Source: Desulfitobacterium dehalogenans ATCC 51507
GTDB lineage: Bacteria; Bacillota; Desulfitobacteriia; Desulfitobacteriales; Desulfitobacteriaceae
Assembly: GCF_000243155.2 (NCBI RefSeq)
Contig: NC_018017.1
Coordinates: 2,728,001 to 2,792,000, forward strand
Direction of reading: 5' to 3'
DNA: 64,000 nucleotides
The position numbers and the translations under genes are program-made. This document shows, piece after piece, positions 52,330 through 59,999 of the stretch. Every line of letters begins with the position of its first letter. Positions within the stretch are counted from its first letter, which is position 1. Below the pieces are notes generated by a model. That model was not told where the DNA came from, did not search any database, and was given only the letters and a program-made list of their open reading frames with translations.

Positions 52330-54162
52330 TTACCTTTCAAATGCCAAAGCATCAATAAATTCATCCTGGAAATCGCTTCGCGTAGACAGTTCCAAATGCT
52401 CGGAAAGTCCGGCTAAGGCCACAGCCTTTTTTCGTTCCTCTTTCGATAACAAGACCATTTTTGCCCCATTGCCGGCCGCGTTTCCAATCGCCTTGATCTG
52501 TTCTACGGGTACATCCGGCAGCAAACCAATCTGCAGAGCACTTTCCTTACTGATATAGTTCCCGAAAGCCCCGGCTAACAGTACACGGTCCAGATGCTCC
52601 AGCCCAATTCCCATCTCTTTCATAAGAATCTTGATTCCGGCCAGAATAGCCCCTTTCGCCAGTTGCAATTCCCGAATATCCTTCTGAGTGAGGACCACAT
52701 CTTCCCCTGAGCCGCTGTCTTTTCCCCAGGCTATGACAAATTCAAATCCTCCCTCCCCTTGACGAATCCGCTCTTGAATCTTAGGGGGAAGCTTTGCCAA
52801 ATCCTCCGGTACATTGACAATCCGTCCGCTTTCATAGATTACACCGGCTTCAGCCATTTGGGCAATGGCATCAATCAATCCTGAACCGCAGATCCCGATG
52901 GGTTTCGTATTTCCGATCACGGCCAGTTCCACATCATCGGTAATTTTAACCCGCTCGATGGCTCCATCGGCTGCCCGCATGCCGTATTTGATCTCTGCTC
53001 CCTCAAAGGCTGGACCTGCAGCCGTAGAGCAGGTAAGAATCCGCTTCCCGCCGGCAAGAATAATTTCTCCATTGGTACCGATATCAACGGCCAGGGTATA
53101 TCCGGGTAGTTGATCCACTTTTGCCGCAATCATTACCGCTACAGTGTCCGCACCTACATACCCCGCTACATTGGGAACGACTACCACATGACCGGTCTCA
53201 AGTATATTTAATCCCAACTCCAGGGCCTCCACCTGAACAGACTGGCGAAACACCGGAATAAAGGGTGCCGGGCCCAGGCAGGTTGGGTCAATTCCCAAAA
53301 ACAAGTGGCTCATGGTCGTATTTCCTACCACGACCGCTTGATAAATTTCTTCACGACGGATCTGATTATTCTTGCATAACCCCTCGATGATTTTATTCAA
53401 ACCTTCGATGACTAAGGTCTGCAATTGTTTTAATTGCTCCGGCCCTTTAGAAGCATAGGTAATCCGTGAAAGAACATCGGCACCAAATACCCGTTGAGGG
53501 TTGGTTACAGCATCACTATCCACGGCTTTCCCACTATTCAAATCCATAAGGTAAACCACTGTGGTGGTGGTCCCTATATCGATGGCCAATCCATAACTTC
53601 TCTGGGTGGTATCCCCTCCCTCCACTGCTAAAAGGGAATCTCCGGCTACTGTCGCCGTAACTTGGAAATTGGCATCACGGAAAACATTAGGCAGATTTAC
53701 CGCAATCCGACGGTTAAAAAGGGTGGCTTGATTAGGCAGGGCAGCTACTAAACGATCCCAATCCGGAGTTTGGTCAGCCACCGTCGGTCTCGAAAGCTGC
53801 AGAAAATGCTTCTCAACGCTGGGGTTAACCTCCACATCGATGGATTGATCCAGGCCGGTTTTACGCCGATGGGCATCCTTTTGCTGATCTTTTACCTGCA
53901 CCGTTAAGTCTTCCTGTACCTGGACCTTGCAAGCTAAGACCCATCCCTCTTCTTTCTCACTCTCACTCAGGAACTTATTTCCATAGTCTTTATGAGAATC
54001 CAGTTTTCCCGGCTCTACTTGCACCTTACATTTCCCACAGGTTCCTCTACCTCCGCAGGTACTTTCCAATTGAATCCCTGCGGCAATGGCTGTTTCCAAT
54101 AGGGTCGTCCCTTCAGAAATTTCAACTGTTTTTTTTCCAGGAAAAAATGTAACCTTTGCCAT
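52330..54162 (-). CDS. RACo-like ferredoxin/ASKHA ATPase, corrinoid-protein reductive activator
   Basis: 610 residues. N-terminal plant-type [2Fe-2S] domain with C36-x5-C42-x2-C45-x32-C78, a linker domain, and a large C-terminal ASKHA-fold ATPase (LAIDIGTTTTVVYLMD, VAVMIAAKVD, LAVDIGTNGEI, LLAGAFGNYIS; DUF4445). RACo proteins use ATP to reduce inactive Co(II) corrinoids in methyltransferases. No methyltransferase or corrinoid protein gene lies in this window, so it may serve distant systems. GAGGAGAG ribosome site 7 nt before ATG 54162. Confidence 0.9.
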   Translation of the reverse strand: MAKVTFFPGKKTVEISEGTTLLETAIAAGIQLESTCGGRGTCGKCKVQVEPGKLDSHKDYGNKFLSESEKEEGWVLACKVQVQEDLTVQVKDQQKDAHRRKTGLDQSIDVEVNPSVEKHFLQLSRPTVADQTPDWDRLVAALPNQATLFNRRIAVNLPNVFRDANFQVTATVAGDSLLAVEGGDTTQRSYGLAIDIGTTTTVVYLMDLNSGKAVDSDAVTNPQRVFGADVLSRITYASKGPEQLKQLQTLVIEGLNKIIEGLCKNNQIRREEIYQAVVVGNTTMSHLFLGIDPTCLGPAPFIPVFRQSVQVEALELGLNILETGHVVVVPNVAGYVGADTVAVMIAAKVDQLPGYTLAVDIGTNGEIILAGGKRILTCSTAAGPAFEGAEIKYGMRAADGAIERVKITDDVELAVIGNTKPIGICGSGLIDAIAQMAEAGVIYESGRIVNVPEDLAKLPPKIQERIRQGEGGFEFVIAWGKDSGSGEDVVLTQKDIRELQLAKGAILAGIKILMKEMGIGLEHLDRVLLAGAFGNYISKESALQIGLLPDVPVEQIKAIGNAAGNGAKMVLLSKEERKKAVALAGLSEHLELSTRSDFQDEFIDALAFER

Positions 54163-54306
54163 CACGATCTCTCCTCTCCCTTAGGTCTCTCTTTATCCTT
54201 TAGTCTATTTTATCATCTTTCCTAATATTTTGAATGTTTTTTGTAGTACAAGCCTTTTTATTGATTATATCCTAAAATTTTTCAATCATTCTTCCCAGGC
54301 TCTTGA

Positions 54307-54335
54307 AAGTTATATCATTCCTGATATGATATAAT
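54307..54335 (+). promoter_or_regulatory. Extended -10 promoter with overlapping palindrome
   Basis: TGaTATAAT (54327-54335) is a strong extended -10. The inverted repeat ATATCA-TTCC-TGATAT (54312-54327) overlaps it and could be an operator. It reads toward the leader peptide and the ABC-F gene. Confidence 0.6.
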
Positions 54336-54375
54336 AGTAAAGATCAGAAATGAGTTGTTGAGGAGGTGGGTAACG

Positions 54376-54486
54376 ATGCAAGCTGTTTTAAGGCACGGCT
54401 TTTTAATGGAATTCCTTTATATTAACCGTGCAAAATTTGCCACTTTTGCTTTCAAGGGGATTACTATGTCCTTTTTTAGCAATTGA
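54376..54486 (+). CDS. Putative 36-residue leader peptide of the ABC-F gene
   Basis: ATG 54376 preceded by the strong site GAGGAGGTGG, in frame to TGA 54484-54486. Sequence starts MQAVLRHGFLMEFLYINRA and ends MSFFSN; it is hydrophobic/aromatic and does not match a known protein. Two terminators follow it before the ABC-F gene. Leader peptides of this kind let antibiotic-stalled ribosomes switch off attenuation in ABC-F genes such as vmlR-type loci; here that is inference. Confidence 0.6.
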   Translation: MQAVLRHGFLMEFLYINRAKFATFAFKGITMSFFSN

Positions 54487-54554
54487 ATAGCAAATCTAAA
54501 ACGGCGAAAACATCTCTTACCCCTATTTACTCATATATTTATAGGATGGCTATG

Positions 54555-54581
54555 GAGGAGTTTAGAAGCTCCTCTTTTTTT
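54555..54581 (+). terminator. Attenuator terminator 1
   Basis: GAGGAG-TTTAGAAG-CTCCTC followed by TTTTTTT. Its 5' arm overlaps GCTATGGAG (54549-54557), which can instead pair with CTCCATAGC (54624-54632) in terminator 2. Confidence 0.8.
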
Positions 54582-54603
54582 GTGCCATCATCACGTCTTT
54601 TTT

Positions 54604-54639
54604 AAGCTATGGGGCAGTGTCTTCTCCATAGCTTTTTTT
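54604..54639 (+). terminator. Attenuator terminator 2
   Basis: 9-bp stem AAGCTATGG/CCATAGCTT with TTTTTT, 23 nt after terminator 1. The two are expected to be mutually linked through the alternative pairing described for terminator 1. Confidence 0.8.
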
Positions 54640-54655
54640 ATGTTTTCAGATGATG

Positions 54656-54870
54656 AAAAGACCAACCAGGGTCGGGTAGCTTTACGCACAACGCTCACTC
54701 CATAGCTCCAGGGCTGGTCAACTCGCTTTCTTAACAGCTACGCCAAACCTTCGGGTAATACCTGATGTGAACCAGTGGCTCTGCTATGTTAAGAAAACTT
54801 TGTTGACCCGGTCGCCCTTCCGCTAAAGCTGTTCACTCTTGTGCGCAAAGCTACGCTTGCGGGTCTTTTT
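54656..54870 (+). repeat. Structured interspersed element, copy C
   Basis: Outer AAAAGACC/GGGTCTTTTT, long stem GTAGCTTTACGCACAA (54676-54691) with TTGTGCGCAAAGCTAC (54839-54854), inner stems GGTCAAC/GTTGACC and TTTCTTAACA/TGTTAAGAAA, core 54743-54773 with the hairpin ACC-TTCG-GGT (UUCG tetraloop) and ACCTGATGTGAACC. A GCCGGT...ACCGGC hairpin follows at about 54877-54905, as beside copy A. It lies between the tandem terminators and the ABC-F start. Confidence 0.8.
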
Positions 54871-54945
54871 CCGGGTAGCCGGTCATGCCGCAGGCGGCAC
54901 CGGCGGAGTTTAGTTTTGATCTTAAATGAATAACGGAGGTATACT

Positions 54946-56841
54946 ATGATTGCATGCAGTGTTAATAAAATGACCAAAATGTTCGGGGGCAATATTATTT
55001 TTTCAAATATATCCTTGGAGATCCAGGAAAATGAGCGAGTGGGCTTAGTCGGCCCCAATGGCAGCGGCAAGACCACCTTACTCAAACTGCTGGCTGGTCA
55101 AGAAGACCCTGATGCTGGGCACATCCATTGGAAGAAAGGTTTAAAGATCGGCTATCTTATGCAGATTCCGGACTTTGAGGATGGATTAACAGCGAAAGAG
55201 GTCCTGATGACAGCTTATGATGAACTTTTAGAGATGGAAGAGAAGATGAGACTGCTTGAAGAAGCCATGTCTCTGGAACAAGACCAAGATAGACTGAACA
55301 AACTCATGGAAAGTTACGGCCATTACCTGAATCAATTCACACTCCAAGGCGGATACGAAATCGCGCCTAACCTTGAAAAAATAGCCCATGGACTCAACAT
55401 CAGGGACTTGCTGCCCAGGGATTTCTCGACTCTGAGCGGAGGGGAAAAAACCAAGGTCGGCTTAGCTCTCACCCTTCTCAGGAATCCCGATTTCTTATTA
55501 CTGGATGAACCCACCAATCATCTTGACTTGTTTGCCATAAAATGGCTTGGTAGTTTTCTCAAAAACTACAGGGGCACTGTCTTGGTTATCTCCCACGACC
55601 GTTTTTTTCTGGATGAAGTGGCAACGAAGATCTTGGATTTAGCAGATGGCGAACTGGCATCCTATCATACCAACTATACGGGCTATGTGAAAGAAAAAGA
55701 GGAACGCCTTCTTAAAGAATTCCATGATTACGAAGAGCAGCAAAAGAAAATCAAAAAGATGAAGGAAGCCATTAAGCGCTTACGGGAATGGGCAAATCGC
55801 GCTAATCCCCCCAATGAAGGACTCCATCGGCAAGCCAGAAACATCGAAAGAGCCCTGGAAAGAATGGAAAAGCTTACTCGTCCTCAGCTTATCCGCAAAA
55901 AAATAAATCTGGAGATGGAAGCGTCCGAGCGAAGCGGTAAGGATGTGGTTCTGCTCCAAGGGGTAGCTAAGGGATTTGGCAAGCAACCTCTTTTTACCCA
56001 TGTTGATATCCACCTTTCCTTTGGCCAACGGGCTGCCATCGTCGGTGAAAACGGAACGGGAAAATCCACTATAATTAAATTGATATTGCAGGAACTCAGT
56101 CCGGATGAAGGGAAAGTGAGCATCGGGAGCAATGTAAAAATCGGCTATCTATCCCAGCATGTTTTCTCAGATACTAAAGAAGAAACAGTCCTGGATAGTT
56201 TCCGCGCCGAAATTCCCGTGGCTGAAGGAGAGGCCAGAAGCATTCTCGCCCGCTTCCTATTTTACGGTCCCATGGTCTATAAGAAAGTATCTCAGCTTAG
56301 CGGCGGGGAGCGGATGAGGCTCCGCTTGGCACAACTTATGTATCAGGATACCAATCTGCTGATTCTTGATGAGCCCACCAACCATCTGGACATCGACTCC
56401 CTGCAAGTTCTGGAAGATGCCCTGGAAAACTATGATGGGACCTTACTGGCAGTCTCTCATGACCGTTACTTTCTCAATAAGCTCTTTAATAAGGTGTATT
56501 GGATTGAAGCCGGAGTATTGCACCATTTTGAAGGAAACTTTGACTATGCGGAAGAAAAAATGAGAGCCCTCCTCCCCGACAAAACCGATATATTTAACGA
56601 AAGGAGTAATGAGAAAATCCCTAATCAGAGTGGAAGCAGGTCTCTCCCTGTAAAGAATAAAGTGACCCGAGACTATCGTCTCGAAGAGCTGGAATCAGAA
56701 CTCAAGGACTTAGAGGAAAAGATCTCATCCCTGGATCTTGAGCTCCAGGATATTGGGGATCTGGAGCGATTACAGCAGGTCTATGCGGAGAAAGAAGGAT
56801 TGGAAAAGCGTTGGCACGAGATTTTTGATCTGATGGAGTAG
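54946..56841 (+). CDS. ABC-F family ATPase (ribosome-associated)
   Basis: 631 residues with two ABC domains and no membrane segment. Walker A GPNGSGKTT (about 36-44) and GENGTGKST, signatures LSGGEKTK and LSGGERMR, Walker B LLLDEPTNHLD and LILDEPTNHLD. The inter-domain linker (about 230-310) is helical and charged and would reach into the ribosome; a C-terminal coiled coil ends the protein. ABC-F proteins act at the ribosomal E site and some give antibiotic resistance. CGGAGGT ribosome site; controlled by the leader at 54300-54640. Confidence 0.92.
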   Translation: MIACSVNKMTKMFGGNIIFSNISLEIQENERVGLVGPNGSGKTTLLKLLAGQEDPDAGHIHWKKGLKIGYLMQIPDFEDGLTAKEVLMTAYDELLEMEEKMRLLEEAMSLEQDQDRLNKLMESYGHYLNQFTLQGGYEIAPNLEKIAHGLNIRDLLPRDFSTLSGGEKTKVGLALTLLRNPDFLLLDEPTNHLDLFAIKWLGSFLKNYRGTVLVISHDRFFLDEVATKILDLADGELASYHTNYTGYVKEKEERLLKEFHDYEEQQKKIKKMKEAIKRLREWANRANPPNEGLHRQARNIERALERMEKLTRPQLIRKKINLEMEASERSGKDVVLLQGVAKGFGKQPLFTHVDIHLSFGQRAAIVGENGTGKSTIIKLILQELSPDEGKVSIGSNVKIGYLSQHVFSDTKEETVLDSFRAEIPVAEGEARSILARFLFYGPMVYKKVSQLSGGERMRLRLAQLMYQDTNLLILDEPTNHLDIDSLQVLEDALENYDGTLLAVSHDRYFLNKLFNKVYWIEAGVLHHFEGNFDYAEEKMRALLPDKTDIFNERSNEKIPNQSGSRSLPVKNKVTRDYRLEELESELKDLEEKISSLDLELQDIGDLERLQQVYAEKEGLEKRWHEIFDLME

Positions 56842-56852
56842 CTGAATCCAGC

Positions 56853-56888
56853 AAAAGACACTTAGCCCGATTTGGCTAAGTGTCTTTT
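56853..56888. terminator. Bidirectional terminator
   Basis: Perfect 15-bp stem AAAAGACACTTAGCC/GGCTAAGTGTCTTTT with 6-nt loop between the convergent ABC-F and flotillin genes. Confidence 0.92.
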
Positions 56889-56907
56889 AGTTCTCGTTCC
56901 TATTCTC

Positions 56908-58398
56908 TTATTCCATGTCTGTTTTTTTATCCTCAGGCTCCACAGAATCGACAACCTCACCGGTTAGTTGCTTCACCAGCTTTTCCAAATCGATTCCTGA
57001 TACATTATTGAGCATTTCCGGAGCAGTTGCCATAAGTGAGGTGACATAGTTGCTTAACTTAGCCGCTCCTTGCCCTGTTCCGGTATCGACGACCGTCAAT
57101 TTATCAATGGCTTTTAAAGGCTCGGCGATCTTTCCGGCTAACTCGGGCAGCATCTTCACGATAATATCCAAAACGGCAGCCTGACCGAATTTTTCAAAGG
57201 CTTCGGCTAGTTTCTCCTTAGCCTCGGCTTCAGCTAATCCCTTAAGCCGGACGACTTCGGCTTCCGCAGTTCCTTTAGCCTTTTCAGCCTCTGCTATGGC
57301 CAGACCGTCCAGGCGTTTTTGTTCGGCATTGGCCTTGGCTTCAGCCTCGATCTTGTATTTAAGGGCATCGGCTTCCCGCATTCTTCTGGCTTTATCCGCT
57401 TCAGCGGCTTGCTCCACGGCATACCTATCGGCATCGGCCTTTTTCTTGACTTCAGCATCATACTGCTTCTCGCGGCGCAATATTTCTTTATCTTGGATTT
57501 CGATTTCTTTTTCTTTCTTGACAAGAGAAACCTTCATCTGTTCTTCGGTAACCTGTTGTTGGGAACGGGCCTCTTGAATATGATAGGCCTGATCGGCCTC
57601 TGCCATGGCTGTATCCTGTTCTCTCTTAAATGAAGCGACTTTGAGTTCTTTTTCCTTCGTTGCTTCTGCGATGCTCGTATCTCTCAACAGCTCCGCCTTC
57701 TGACCTTCTTCATCGGCTTTCGCTTTCTGAATCCGGGCGTCACGCACTGCTTCCGCTTCCGCAACCTCAGCATCCCTCTTGACGATAGCAATCCTCGGTT
57801 TACCTAAGGCCTCAAGGTAACCGTTTTTGTCGCGGATATCTTTGATGGTAAAGGATACGATTTGCAAACCCATTTTCCGTAAATCCTTGGCTGCAGACCC
57901 CTGGACCTCCTGAGCAAACTTATCTCTATTGCGGTAGACTTCCTCGACGGTCATCGTCCCTAAAATCGCCCGCAGATGTCCTTCCAAAACTTCCTGGGCT
58001 TCCTGACTTAAGGCCTGAGCGGGCTTGCTCAGAAATTGCTCGGCTGCCGTAGCCACATCTTCCACAGAACCGCCGATTTTGATAATAGCCACCCCATCCG
58101 CCATAACCGGAACCCCCTGCTCCGTGTACACCTCCGGAGTGGTTACATCAAGCTTGTGTGAAAGCAGAGAGATAAATTTTGCTTGCTGGAAAACAGGCAG
58201 AATAAAGGCCCCGCCCCCACGAACGATTTTAATCTTGCGGCCTGATTCATCAGTATGAACATTTTTGGTGCCCAGGTAAGAACCGGTAACGATCATGGCC
58301 TGATCAGGCCCTACCGTCTTATATCTGGCCCAAAAGGCCAACCCAAGGACTATGATGACCCCCAGCACAATCATAGGAATAACCAGTAAATCAAACAT
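56908..58398 (-). CDS. Flotillin-like protein (YuaG/FloT type)
   Basis: 496-residue SPFH/band-7 protein. N-terminal membrane helix (about 4-25), SPFH domain (TTPEVYTEQGVPVMADG) to about 195, then a long Ala/Glu/Lys-rich coiled coil (about 200-400) and a short C-terminal domain. Flotillins organise lipid microdomains and membrane-fluidity responses. It overlaps the NfeD-like gene by 1 nt (TAATG), a conserved pairing (yuaF-yuaG). Confidence 0.94.
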   Translation of the reverse strand: MFDLLVIPMIVLGVIIVLGLAFWARYKTVGPDQAMIVTGSYLGTKNVHTDESGRKIKIVRGGGAFILPVFQQAKFISLLSHKLDVTTPEVYTEQGVPVMADGVAIIKIGGSVEDVATAAEQFLSKPAQALSQEAQEVLEGHLRAILGTMTVEEVYRNRDKFAQEVQGSAAKDLRKMGLQIVSFTIKDIRDKNGYLEALGKPRIAIVKRDAEVAEAEAVRDARIQKAKADEEGQKAELLRDTSIAEATKEKELKVASFKREQDTAMAEADQAYHIQEARSQQQVTEEQMKVSLVKKEKEIEIQDKEILRREKQYDAEVKKKADADRYAVEQAAEADKARRMREADALKYKIEAEAKANAEQKRLDGLAIAEAEKAKGTAEAEVVRLKGLAEAEAKEKLAEAFEKFGQAAVLDIIVKMLPELAGKIAEPLKAIDKLTVVDTGTGQGAAKLSNYVTSLMATAPEMLNNVSGIDLEKLVKQLTGEVVDSVEPEDKKTDME

Positions 58399-58934
58399 TA
58401 CATCTCCTCCTTATCATAAGGAAAAACATAGAGCACTCCCTCTTTTGTTTCCCCCACCACGACTCTCGTCCCGGCAGGTATGTCCGACTGATCAAGAGTG
58501 GCCGCGATCTGGTTGGTATTGCCCGCCCCAACCTTAAGGATCACCTCTCCATAACCTCCCACCGGAATAGGAACCGTTACCTCACCGATTTTGCCCACAA
58601 GATCCTTCATGGAAAAACCCGTGGAATTCTCACTGTTTTTCATAGGCTTCACATAGGCGAAATAGACCACTATCGAGAGGGCAATAGCAATCATCAGGGA
58701 AAGCAGGGCGACAGGAACGGGCTCCATGGATGTATATCGGCTCAGCATCACCCCGGAACCACCAAAGATGGTCATTCCCCCGATCAGAACCATCGGGTGG
58801 AGAAAATCAACGTTATCGAAGGAGAGAGCATCAAATAATCCATCAAAAATATCGCCTAATACATCACCAAAAATGACACTCACCAGGGCGAAAATTACTC
58901 CGCCGATTAAGCACATCCAGTATACTTCCAGCAT
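58398..58934 (-). CDS. NfeD-like membrane protein (YuaF type)
   Basis: 178 residues: two to three helices in the first 90 residues (VYWMCLIGGVIFALVSVIFG, then PMVLIGGMTIFGGSG and LLSLMIAIALSIVVYFAYV) and a C-terminal OB-fold domain (IGEVTVPIPVGGYGEVILKV). Partner of flotillin in membrane microdomains. Located between the PspA-type gene and flotillin in one operon. Confidence 0.9.
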   Translation of the reverse strand: MLEVYWMCLIGGVIFALVSVIFGDVLGDIFDGLFDALSFDNVDFLHPMVLIGGMTIFGGSGVMLSRYTSMEPVPVALLSLMIAIALSIVVYFAYVKPMKNSENSTGFSMKDLVGKIGEVTVPIPVGGYGEVILKVGAGNTNQIAATLDQSDIPAGTRVVVGETKEGVLYVFPYDKEEM

Positions 58935-58970
58935 AACTATCCCCTCCCCTCGCTATTTAACCTCCGGCTC

Positions 58971-59639
58971 TTACTCGTTTTTTGCCATAAGGCGTTCCTT
59001 TAAGGCTGCCAATTCCTTTTCTATTTCGGCATCCTTGCCCAGGGACTCCAGCTCCTGATCAAGATCTTTTTCTTTTAAATCCCCCGCGACCTTGGCCTCA
59101 GCTTCCATACGCAGGACTTTATCCTCCATTCTATCAAAATTCCTCCGGGTGCTGTCCTTACTCAATCCGCTCGTGGCCCCGTAGATTTCTTTTTGTGCTT
59201 TAGCAGCTTGGGCCCTGGCTATCAGGGTATCCCGCTTAACACGCAACTTCTCATATTCATTTTTCATATCTTTTAACTCAGAGCGAAGCTGTTCGGCCAT
59301 GGAACTGCTGTTTTCGTATTGCAGGCGGTATTCCTCGGTCTTGGCTTTATTGATATTTTTGTCCTCAAGGGCTCTGCGGGCCAGATCTTCACGGTTATTT
59401 TGCAGGGCCTCAATAGCCTGAGCTTCACGTTTCTCGACCAGTGCCACCGCATCATCCAACTGAGCTTTGAATTTCCAGGCCACTGCCAATTGCTTGGCTA
59501 CAGCCACTTCGGCATCGGCGATATCCTCTTCCATATCGCGAAGATATTGATCCAACATTTTTTCCGGGTCCTCGGCTTTATCCAGCAAGCTGTTAAGATT
59601 GGCCCTGATGTTGTCACTTACCCTTTTAAATAAACTCAT
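58971..59639 (-). CDS. PspA/IM30 family protein
   Basis: About 222-residue coiled-coil membrane-stress protein. Starts SLFKRVSDNIRANLNSLLDKAEDPEKML, the family hallmark, and continues with long amphipathic helices. It binds inner-membrane lipids under stress; encoding it with NfeD and flotillin is a recurring envelope-stress arrangement. ATG 59639 with AAAGGAG 8 nt upstream. First gene of the operon. Confidence 0.93.
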   Translation of the reverse strand: MSLFKRVSDNIRANLNSLLDKAEDPEKMLDQYLRDMEEDIADAEVAVAKQLAVAWKFKAQLDDAVALVEKREAQAIEALQNNREDLARRALEDKNINKAKTEEYRLQYENSSSMAEQLRSELKDMKNEYEKLRVKRDTLIARAQAAKAQKEIYGATSGLSKDSTRRNFDRMEDKVLRMEAEAKVAGDLKEKDLDQELESLGKDAEIEKELAALKERLMAKNE

Positions 59640-59750
59640 ACACTTCACTCCTTTACATTATTTCTAATAGAAGTCACCTTATTTACTACTCTATTTCGTC
59701 ATCCTTATGTTATATTCCTTTCCAGAGCATGAATATTGTGGAAATTTAGT

Positions 59751-59903
59751 TTAGAACAAATTGATATTCCCAGTCTTCAGAGCATGGGAAAGTAAGGCCT
59801 CTGTTTCCCGTGCCCAGTTCAGTCTCCCCAGGTGGTGTTCCGGATCCTGTAAAACATGAAGGCTGGCAACCATTTCTAAAAATGGCGAGTATTCGATCAG
59901 CAC
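59751..59903 (-). pseudogene. Fragment resembling an ArsR-type regulator (DUF5937 domain)
   Basis: A 50-codon frame from GTG 59903 reads LIEYSPFLEMVASLHVLQDP and continues with EHHLGRLNWARETEALLSHAL before a stop; this resembles the N-terminal DUF5937 region of winged-helix ArsR-type regulators, but the DNA-binding part is missing. The frame stays open upstream to the IS end. No ribosome site. Recognition is by eye, so the call is tentative. Confidence 0.4.
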
Positions 59904-59950
59904 ATGTTTTTGCAGCCAATTGCCGAGCAGTTTGCTCCTCCTCCATTTGA

Positions 59951-59998
59951 TTAGCCATTTGGCTAATCCTTGATTGGATTTAGGTAAATTGCCTAAAT
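59951..59998. repeat. Two adjacent palindromes at the IS left flank
   Basis: TTAGCCATTTGGCTAA (59951-59966, perfect) and ATTTAGG-TAAATTG-CCTAAAT (59978-59998). The second ends 1 nt before the IS terminal repeat, so the element sits beside a hairpin-forming target. Confidence 0.6.
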
Positions 59999-59999
59999 T

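Noticed and set aside
54789-55085. 98-codon minus-strand frame over copy C and the ABC-F start
   Set aside because: Antisense to the ABC-F gene and to a folded repeat; no ribosome site.
59746-59958. 70-codon minus-strand frame starting MANQMEEEQTARQ
   Set aside because: The overlapping frame at 59751-59903 reads like a known domain, and this one has no ribosome site and a composition unlike real proteins.
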